64,000 nt of DNA. It comes from Oncomelania hupensis (Eukaryota > Mollusca > Gastropoda > Littorinimorpha > Pomatiopsidae). The notes below the pieces were generated by a model. The model ran no database searches and had not been told where the DNA came from. It saw only the letters and a program-made list of their open reading frames with translations. Below are positions 54,880-64,000 of this stretch, piece after piece (position 1 is the first letter of the stretch; every line of letters begins with the position of its first letter). The stretch lies in contig CM072519.1 in assembly GCA_036898135.1 (NCBI GenBank), forward strand, positions 41,160,311-41,224,310, written 5' to 3'. Position numbers and translations under genes: made by a program.

Positions 54880-56260
54880 CGCAGCGTGTTGAACCGCCTT
54901 TATAAAAGAGCCTCAAGGTTAAGAGCCGGATATAAAGCTCCAGCACCCGAGCAATCAGGAACTAGGGTAGGAGGAACCAAGAGTGCCCCACCCCCACCAG
55001 AAGGCGGCGCGCACAAAGGCAAAGCGGCGTTCGCATGTAATCCGGAGGAAGGTAACGAAAAAAAAACCGAACCAACAGCCCCGGAAACCAGCACCCCCGA
55101 CCCACAACCGAAACCGGAAGTGACAGAGGTCGAAGGGTGAACAGGGAAGGCTTGACTCAAACCAGACACGGAAGGGGGCCACGGGCAAACCGTACCCCCG
55201 ATCCGGAAACCGGAGCCCCCGCCCCACGACCGCAAGCGGAAGTGGAGTACAAAGGAGGACGAGAGGGAGAATCCAAACCGGAAAAGGAAGAGGGTGACGG
55301 GTGACCGTACCCCCGTACCGGAAACCAGAGCCCCCGCCCCACGACCGCAAGCGGAAGTGGAGTACAAAGGAGGATGAGAGGGAGAAACCAAACCGGAAGA
55401 GGGTGACGGGTGTACCGTACCCCCCGTACCGGAAACCAGAGCCCCCACCCCACGACCACAAGCGGAAGTGGAGTACAAAGGAGGATGAGAGGGAGAATCC
55501 AAACCGGAAAAGAGGGTGACGGGTGCACCGTACCCCCCGTACCGGAAACCAGAGCCCCCGCCCCACGACCGGAAGCGGAAGTGGAGAGCAATGGGGGCTG
55601 GACCGAGGGGGTGAGGGACAAACCGGACGAACCGGAAGCCACACCCCCTGTCGCCGCAGGACGAAACACTGCGTGCAGTGTTGAATATGTCCCAAGCTTG
55701 ACATTAGCCCGAAGGCCCGACCCGGACTGAATCCCGCAGGAAACAGAAGGGAAGGCTTCGGCAGGGAGCGTATCCGGCCGTGCCGGGGCGTCCCCGCCGG
55801 AAATTAATGTGGTCCTAAACTAGGGCGACCACTTATATGAGCCAGAAGTCCCGACCCGGTCTGAATCCCGTAGGAAACAGAAGGGAACGGCTTCAGCAAG
55901 TAGCTGGCCCGGCCGTGCCGGAGCATCCCTGCTGGAAAATATGATGTGGTCCTAAATTAGGGCGACCACGTATACGTTTCTGGCCGTAACCTTGGCCAGA
56001 AACGGCCCCAAGGTCACTTCTGGCAAGACCAAGGAGCCACCCCTCACCTCACTACCACCACTCCCCACCTCCCTACCACAGCCTATACTGACCTGAAAGG
56101 CAGAGGACCACGAAGAAGGGGGCGCAGGAGTGGACAAACAGCGAAGCCAACGACGCAAAGCAGTCGTAAGACGGCAGAAGAGGGGACGGAAGAAAACCCC
56201 GGTCGTAGCGGGCGCTGCGCTAACAGCAACAGAAAGGACCGTAAACCGACCCAACTAGCG
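54880..56260 (-). pseudogene. DIRS element B: 5' part of ORF1 with GC-rich tandem repeat
   Basis: Minus-strand frames of 100-250 codons cross a tandem array with period about 118 (CCCCACGACCGCAAGCGGAAG near 55223, 55341, 55459 and 55562). Repeats read as SLSSSFVLHFRLRSWGGGSG-like units in one frame, but other frames are equally open, so coding is uncertain. A small upstream frame (56254-55952) has no recognised motif. Composition is far more GC-rich than the host intron. Confidence 0.45.
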
Positions 56261-56971
56261 GGAACGGTCGACGAAGTAGAGACACGCAGCGACGGGGTGG
56301 AACTCGACGAACCGCTGCGGTAACAGGATAACAGGATAATAAACCAGAAAGAAAACCTTACAACTCCGCCGGCAGTAGCGACAACGAACTACCGGGCGAA
56401 CGGAGTAAGCCAGCAAAAAGAGCTACAGTAGGCACAACCACTCTAACCAAGTGCCAAAAAAGGAATGAGGTGTGCTGTCCTTTGCCGTGAGCGCTTAGAC
56501 GCGTATTGTAGCACGTGGGACACGGGACGGTTTGGTGCAAGGGAAGCAACTCTATGTTTGATTTGATTTTGCCAGCTTCCGCTAAAAGGGCACTATCACC
56601 TAGCAACGCCAAAACATTGCACTTGTTGAGTCATGGTACAGTATGTGTAATTAATAGAGAGCTAGAGGAGACACACCACACTGAGCAAGTGCCAAAAAAG
56701 GAATGGGGGATATGGACTTCTGCTGTGAGCGCTTTGACGCGTGTTCCGGCACGAAATGCACGGGGAGTGTGGTACAGGGGAAGCAACTCTAGGACTGTTT
56801 TCACTTTGTTTACTTCCGTTAGAGTGGCACTCTCCTTAGCAACGCCATAAACATTGCACTTGTGAGTCATGGTAGAGTATGTGACATTAATTACTGAATT
56901 GGACCTGATATCTGATGAGGAATGGGGTGGTATTACCTGCCAACGAATCATAGGGTCTTTCTGACACTTAC

Positions 56972-57193
56972 CCATGTTGTTAAACGATGTGTAGGACAAG
57001 ACCAAGTCACGGTAGCCCGAGTAGTAGCCTTTGAGTCGTATGTAGAAACCCTCATCAGAAATGTGTTCTAAGTACGACCGCTGGTCTGTTTCATCCCCCA
57101 TAATACTGGGGCCGAGCTGTTCTTGAAGGGATCCATCTGATGTTGTTCCTTCACGGATCACCAGGCGGTTGTTGTCGTTTCTGGTGCTGCTCA
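56972..57193 (-). CDS. Receptor exon: C-terminal half of CUB domain
   Basis: Acceptor TTGTGTGGCCAG, 222 bases, donor GTAAGT. Encodes SSTRNDNNRLVIREG through ISDEGFYIRLKGYYSG and LVLSYTS, the usual end of a CUB fold. The second CUB disulfide pair is absent. Phase 1 at both ends. The right end of the outer DIRS element lies only about 80 bases past this donor, in the intron. Confidence 0.85.
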
Positions 57194-58785
<1,592 letters not shown>

Positions 58786-58941
58786 GTATGCTGTAGTTGA
58801 CAATCCTGACGCCAATGTTTTGGAAGGTGGAGAATTTCTTGATGATCCAGACACAGTCGTAGAACTTGTCGCCATTAGACGCTGGGTTGAACGTTATTGT
58901 GCCTGCCTCTGTATTGAATCTCACTGGGTCTGGGCCGCAGT
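58786..58941 (-). CDS. Receptor exon: N-terminal half of CUB domain
   Basis: Acceptor GTGTGTTTACAG then 156 bases, donor GTGAAC. The frame reads (D)CGPDPVRFNTEAG, then DKFYDCVWIIKKF and IGVRIVNYS, the first disulfide pair and first strands of a CUB domain. It enters in phase 1 and leaves one base that joins CTG (Leu) with the next exon. The first aspartate codon is completed by an upstream exon ending in G. Confidence 0.8.
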
Positions 58942-61900
58942 CTGTAAACACACAGCATGCAAACATTGAAAGAGACAGACAGACAGAAAGAGAGAGACAG
59001 ACAGACAGAGAGAGACAGACAGAGAGAGACTGGCCTATATTTTTTCACAGCAGAAACTGTTTTTGTGCCTACAGTGCATCTCTTTAGCATGGAACTGCGT
59101 GCTATACAAGGGGACTGGATTGGAAACTACTAGTACTACGTTGATCTTCCTTCACCTCTTGAATAGCATTCAATGTAGCATTAGTCACTATTTCATTAGA
59201 TGTAATAACCAAAAGGTTCACAAGAAATTCATGTGGCCTGGGTGACCAATAGGAGATTGACAGATGAGTGTGAGGAATAACTCATTCTATACTGGCATGG
59301 GTTGTATCCCCTTTTATCGTTCTATACGGGCCAATTTGTATGAGTTACTAACAAATATATTTTAAAAACAAGAACTGTAGTAGAGACTTCAAAGTTTAGG
59401 TTCACAAAGAAATTAGAATGGACTGACCAATAGCCAATTTTGATGGAATTATCTTTGCTATTTACCAATTTATTTGTGAACCCTCCCTCCCACCTTCCTC
59501 GCTCTCCTCTCCCCTTCTCAAATTTGCACATCCGATTCCCACAGAAAAAGCTAAAAATAGTATAATGGAGGCATCAATTCAAAAACGGATCTTTTTCAGA
59601 TTATTGTGGAAAACAGCGTTACCTCCCTCTAATTGTGGCATGTATCTAGAGTGCTGGAATTTCACATTATTTTCATCACTTCCTTCTTCATCACTTTATC
59701 CACTAGTAACACTTTTAGCATCCCCTTCCATGTTAGAAGCCCACTCTCTTTGAAACAACAGTAGTCAATGCTAGACGAACATTGCAAGCGTACTCTAAAA
59801 TGAAAATAAAAGATTTTTTTTCCACCTTAGTTTCGTATATTGATTTTTTAATTGGAATTTTATCGTCCCTTTTAATCTGGAAATTCTGGGCCGCCTCCCC
59901 TGGGAAGGCGAAGTCGCAGCCTGTGGTGCTCCCAAATCCAACCTACCTAATATTAGTTGTGCTTTTGAGATTTTGGTTCTTTTTGTGTGTGTGGTTTTTT
60001 AAAAGATTAGTTTCGTACACTATGTTGAGTCTACACAATGGGACTTCCGAAAGTAGAGGTACGCGTATGCGTATGTTAGTATGAAAGCGTTGTGCGCTGA
60101 CATTACGCTATTGCGTAGCAAAATATAGAAAGATATAATTCCAATAGTGCAGTATAACTTACGGTATTTTGGACAGGCATTGTGCTACGATCTGAAACAG
60201 ATAAAGGCCAGTAACAATTATTATTTGTAACTCTAAGAGAGAAAAAAAAATTACACCCATCAAATAAAAACTGGAAAGAAAAAAAAACATTACCACAATC
60301 ACCAAGCAAACAAATAATCATAATATGAGGAAAAAATTGTTGATTCAAACAAAATCGTTATAAAAAGGGGAGGGGGGAAGGGGGGGGGAGGGAGTGGAGG
60401 GAAACAGGGCAAGAGGCAGGGGACAAGGGAGAGGGGGAGGATGGGAATAATAATAATAATACAATGATTTACAAAGAGCACATATCTCAATGTACATGGT
60501 GCCTTTTACACACACACACACACATTTATGTAGAAACGACGTTGTGATGACTGTTGTGAAAAAAACAGACATTATTTTGACACACTTTCCATTTCTTTGA
60601 CATTATTTTGACATTTTCAATTTTTTGAAGCTATCCCTAACACTAACCCTAAACCAAACCCTAACCCTTTACTTAACCCTAATCCTAAAATAGCTGTAAC
60701 TCTATGGAGCACTATTTTGACGTCAAAATAACGGGGCCGTCAAAAAAAGTCAAAAGAAACCATGTAGAGTTTCATGTGTGTGTCAGAGTAACGTTGTTTA
60801 TACATGCCCACTCACACACAAATAGGGACATATATACATATTACATAGAAGAAGAAACAAATAAAATCTACATGCAAGAGGCAAGTAGGAAAAAAATGAA
60901 CACAAGACAACTAACCTTATGTACAGCAAACACTATAATGTTAAACTGGTAGTGGGAGCATGGGCAGGAGACAACATATTTTACGTGAGGGCGGGGGTGA
61001 TGGGTGGAGGGAGAGAGGGAGAGAAACTGATGGAAGGTGCAACAGAGGGGAAGAAGGAATGATCGTAACTATACAAGCAAACAATCACGCTTTTCTGACC
61101 ACATGGCTGAAAGTCTTTGCAGGTTATAAACCTTCAACAAAAATACTACTGCGTCTGCATTTCTGTTATCAAAGGGCAATTCGGCAACGATCAATTTCAA
61201 GCAAAACAAGGTCCTTATCTTACTACAGAAATGAGCAGCACAATAACCCCAAACAATTTATAAGGTCTTGTACACATCTAAGCACACACACACCCACATA
61301 CTTGCAATACATCACAACTGGGTTTATTTAAGAATGTAGGAATCGGAAAGTGATTTTTTGACGGAAAGAACGCAAACTTCTTCTAAAAATGTAAGAATCT
61401 ATTGCAAAATTGGCTCTTTCCGTCTAAAAAGTTGACCTAGTTCGTCTCCTACAGGCGACGAAATAGGTCGAATTTTCTTCAAAATTTCTCCAAAAACTGA
61501 CTGTATTTTCTCCGTCCCGGATAGAGCACTCCTGTGTACTTAAAACACTCTCATGCACTACAACTGCACTCCCATGCACTAAAAGAGCACTCCCGCGCAC
61601 TTAGAAAAAAGTGGGGGTCCTGGAAAAAAGTGGGTTCCAAGCAAATAAACCCATTTGTTACTAAAAAGACAAGGTCTGCTACCCATTTGTGCGCTTTTGT
61701 GGGTACCCATACACACACACACACGCCCCTTCCAACCTCCACACACAAACATGTATGTACACACACACGCACCTATCTTCAAACACATCACAATATACGT
61801 AAGTATGATATTGATAAACAGTAAAGATTACAATTTGTAAAACAAACAGGGTAAAAAAAAAAAAAATTATTAAAACTAAAATCAACTGCACTATGCATTT

Positions 61901-62269
61901 ACAATCATGCATAAAAACGCATATCAAGCATATGTTCCTTTACATATTATATTATCCTGAATAAACACGCATGTTAATTTGTAGGCCTGTGAAGTATACA
62001 AATGTGCAAAATCAACATAGATTCTAAATGTATTTGTCCCTGCTGTTTTCTTTAATCTGGGGTAGCATTACTCTAATCAGCACCCAGTGGCGTTGAAAAA
62101 ACAAATCTATTTTATCACTCGGTATCCAGTGGCGTTGAAGAAACAAATGTATTTTATCAGTATTCATGCTTGGCAGTGTTACGTTGAAACGCGAACGAAA
62201 GTATGTCGGAAGCGCGCACGATAGATCTAATCGTTTCGTTTTGCAAAGTATTCAATAATGGAGTTTATT
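58942..62269. other. Upstream receptor region; exons not identified
   Basis: AT-rich with GACA repeats (58973-59030), poly-G/GA stretches (60366-60450), CA repeats, and degenerate telomere-like repeats. A signal-peptide exon and possible first CUB domain of the receptor should lie here or beyond, but none was recognised. Confidence 0.4.
60635..60687 (-). repeat. CCCTAA-like interstitial repeat
   Basis: About 50 bases of CCCTAA variants, flanked by repeated GACATTATTTTGAC words on the left and TATTTTGACGTCAAAATAA on the right. Opposite in strand to the block at 22725. Confidence 0.7.
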
Positions 62270-62720
62270 TACCTTTGATTTGAGTTTGCATTGTTGTTAG
62301 GAGAGGCTTTGTATAACGTGGATAATTTTCGTTGGTCGATATTGTTAGAGAATACTCTGGATCTCCTTGTTTACTATCGATCGAAGTTTCGGGATGATTG
62401 TCGAAGTAAGAGAAGGTTCGGGGTATGTGTGGAGAGATGAATGACGTAAGTCAGTGATGACGATCTTTAATTCTGATTGGTTAGTTGTAATGCGTCATTT
62501 CTAGAACAAACTGTCGTCATCTCGAAGGATAGAAAAAATTATATATTCGATGCTTTGTATGTTGTAAAAAGAGTTGCTGTGAAAGTTGTTGAGTTGAGTT
62601 GAGAATTGTATGCAGTTGTTGGTGTGTGCTGAATAAAAGTGGAAAACTTCATACGTCGACTTTGACTTGTATGCTGTTTGGACAGGTTGCGTGGATAAAC
62701 GAATCTGAGTTACACCTTAT
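62270..62720. promoter_or_regulatory. Candidate promoter or solo LTR, with possible receptor exon
   Basis: Plus strand: GATTGGTTAG (62478), TATATATT (62543), GAATAAAAG (62631), spaced as in an LTR or a Pol II promoter. Minus strand: CCAAT, then TTACGTCA (CRE-like, near 62443), then an open frame (62444 down) reading SYFDNHPETS and ENYPRYTKPLLTTMQTQIK to a strong donor (CAAAG-GTAAAT) at 62270. The leftover G would complete GAC with the CUB exon, giving KDCGP in correct phase. No signal peptide is visible and LTR boundaries lack a target duplication, so both readings are tentative. Confidence 0.35.
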
Positions 62721-63397
62721 CAGGAATTCAGCATTGGGGCTGAATCGGTTACTGATAAAGGAAAACACCAACATCGAACTGAGTGTAACAGGCAGTATGC
62801 CAAAATAAAACAACAAAATGCAGCTCCTCAATAGCTACCACAATAGACGAAAATAACCAGTGTGGTGAGCAACAAGGAAAATATTAATACATGTAATATC
62901 GCTGCTATAAGGTAAGCAAATCGAACCCAACAATCTTGGCTTACTTCTTGACTTCAAACTGGCACAACATGTCATTTTATTTCTTTATTTTATTTTTATC
63001 TATCAATATTAAAGTACTGTCTTGCTCTTTTTATGTTTTCAAAGTAAATATATCTTTGCAAATAAATTCATAAATTTAAATACAAGCACAGCAACTCTTT
63101 TTTTTCCTGAACTGATTATTTAAATTATGATATGTAAACATGGTAGCATATAAAGGCTTTCTTAGTAAAACAAAATTAACCCCCCCCTCCCCCCAAAAAA
63201 GGAGAAAAAAAAGAAAGAAAACAAAATCAAAAACCAACAGCACAGTGACAGTCTGATACTGTCCAAGATGAGTTCAATGCTTAAATGTGTTAAGAGCTGT
63301 CAAAAATCATTATCTTCTCAGCTCTTACCAACATCATTGCACTCCCTAATTTCTTCTCCATCGATAGGCAAACACAAGAACATCCAGCAAAACAAGA

Positions 63398-63569
63398 ATG
63401 GGTGCCAGCTTAATGTTCTTGGGTTTATTCCTTCTGGCTACAAATGGTCATGCTCACTACCGTGCCAAACGTTCGGATGACGAGTTGCCCCTGACAGCTG
63501 TAGTACAGCAGCTCTCAGCAAGGGTTCAGCAACTTGAAGCTCAACAAGCTGCTATTCATGCTCAGCTGG
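63398..63569 (+). CDS. C1q-domain protein, exon 1: signal peptide and coiled coil
   Basis: The ATG at 63398 (AAGAATGG) opens a signal peptide (MGASLMFLGLFLLATNGHA), a basic site (YRAKR) that could be cleaved, and a heptad-like stretch (LTAVVQQLSARVQQLEAQQ). The donor GTAAAT at 63570 leaves phase 1, matching the next exon. Secreted C1q-domain proteins trimerise and act as lectin-like recognition molecules; the family is strongly expanded in molluscs. Confidence 0.8.
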
Positions 63570-63903
63570 GTAAATAATTAAAGAGTGTTGAAATAAAAAA
63601 TAAATAATATTTCTAAAAGATTCAAGCCTAGGCCAAAATGCATGTTCACATTATTTGGTTTAAAAGTGCAAAAGCATTTGCTTCATTGCTGATCCATTAA
63701 GAGTTTTTCACACATCTTATTGATCTTATGTAGATGGTTAAAACACTTGTCTTCTAATTCCTAACAAAGCTTTTTAGTGAAATGTTTGCATAGAGAGTCT
63801 TTTAATCCAGTGTGTTTCCATCTTCTTCAACCAGTTTCCTTGTACTATTGTTTATCTTTGCACTAATTAACATTTAAAACTGTTTTATTACTGCTTATTT
63901 CAG

Positions 63904-64000
63904 GGACTAAAGATCGCCAAGTCGCTTTCAGAGTTCAGTTTTCCAATGGAAGTGGAGTGACGGTGCCCGCACATTCACCTTACAAATTTGATTCTATCAT
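63904..64000 (+). CDS. C1q-domain protein, exon 2 (partial, runs off the window)
   Basis: Acceptor GCTTATTTCAG at 63893-63903. The frame continues GTKDRQVAFRVQFSNGSG then VPAHSPYKFDSII, the beginning of the globular C1q domain (the VAF start and the FD strand are typical). The rest of the domain lies beyond 64000. Confidence 0.8.

Larger units (their letters stand above)
51588..56655 (-). mobile_element. Inner DIRS-like retroelement (B), complete ends
   Basis: 5068 bases inserted in element A. Inverted terminal repeats at 51631-51807 and 56459-56636 (CCATGACTCAACAAGTGC...), and an internal complementary region at 51843-51927. The insertion point is exact: A reads GTAAGACAGCAAAAA on the left and GAGCTAGAGGAG on the right, whereas B's own homologous site reads CAGCAAAAAGAGCTA (56413-56427). 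A and B are diverged members of one family. B carries a later SINE (54123-54336) and a 35-base T tract (53226-53260). Confidence 0.85.
47607..56891 (-). mobile_element. Outer DIRS-like retroelement (A), interrupted by a second DIRS copy
   Basis: Inverted terminal repeats of about 180 bases, nearly identical: 47650-47828 and 56695-56872 (CCATGACTCACAAGTGC...). Just inside the left repeat, 47870-47943 is the reverse complement of the two extreme ends joined head to tail, the internal complementary region that defines DIRS elements. Coding remnants run on the minus strand, Gag-like then RT then RNase H. Excluding the inner element (51588-56655) it is about 4.2 kb. No direct target duplication is seen, as expected for recombinase-based integration. 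It lies in a receptor intron, in the gene's orientation. Confidence 0.85.

Noticed and set aside
60163..60191. A 29-base micro-exon with good acceptor (CTGTTTCAG) and donor (GTAAGT) on the minus strand
   Set aside because: None of its reading phases fits the CUB exon without a stop or frame mismatch.
62343..62790. A solo LTR with exact borders TGTTAG ... TAACA
   Set aside because: No direct target duplication at these borders and no second copy in the window; kept only as an alternative for the promoter-like region.

Overview
The window is animal nuclear DNA, most likely from a mollusc (probably a gastropod). The evidence is intron-split genes with GT-AG borders, a C1q-domain secreted-protein gene, a CUB/LDLa receptor, TTAGGG-like interstitial repeats, and a repeat fauna of Ty3/gypsy-like LTR, DIRS, hAT, Harbinger-like, CR1/L2-like LINE and tRNA- or 5S-headed SINE elements. 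Nothing bacterial (operons, ribosome binding sites, CRISPR) is present. The organism call is an inference; no species marker was seen.

Left third (1-15816): a tandem array of one LTR retroelement in the order internal / LTR / internal / LTR / internal / LTR, with a single shared LTR between units (period about 5.5 kb). Each unit carries one 721-codon Gag-protease-truncated integrase ORF and no reverse transcriptase. The array abuts a decayed hAT transposase (15918-17190). From 17709 to 27135 lie nested DNA transposons, then a three-level nest: a tRNA-type SINE split by a Harbinger-like element, itself split by a CR1-like LINE with ORF1 and ORF2 in one frame around a single TGA.

Middle (about 28.9-38.1 kb): a plus-strand gene of unrecognised family (coding exon about 29345-30950) with an exact 129-bp in-frame duplication. 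It converges with the 3' end of a minus-strand gene. That second gene runs from 58941 down to 35358: CUB domain (two exons), LDLa domain, transmembrane helix, and a very long cytoplasmic tail with two PPxY-type motifs and a C-terminal PDZ-ligand-like end. All internal exon phases agree, and the extracellular order resembles the NETO family. A frame change near 36 kb separates the tail from its likely C terminus.

The receptor introns are full of transposons: a hAT deletion derivative with a perfect 8-bp target duplication, an L2-like LINE relic with an internal fold-back duplication, a chimeric SINE between 44-bp direct repeats, and two nested DIRS-like retroelements (47607-56891) with inverted terminal repeats and internal complementary regions but no visible tyrosine recombinase. 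At the right edge (63398-64000) begins a plus-strand C1q-domain gene with signal peptide and short coiled coil.
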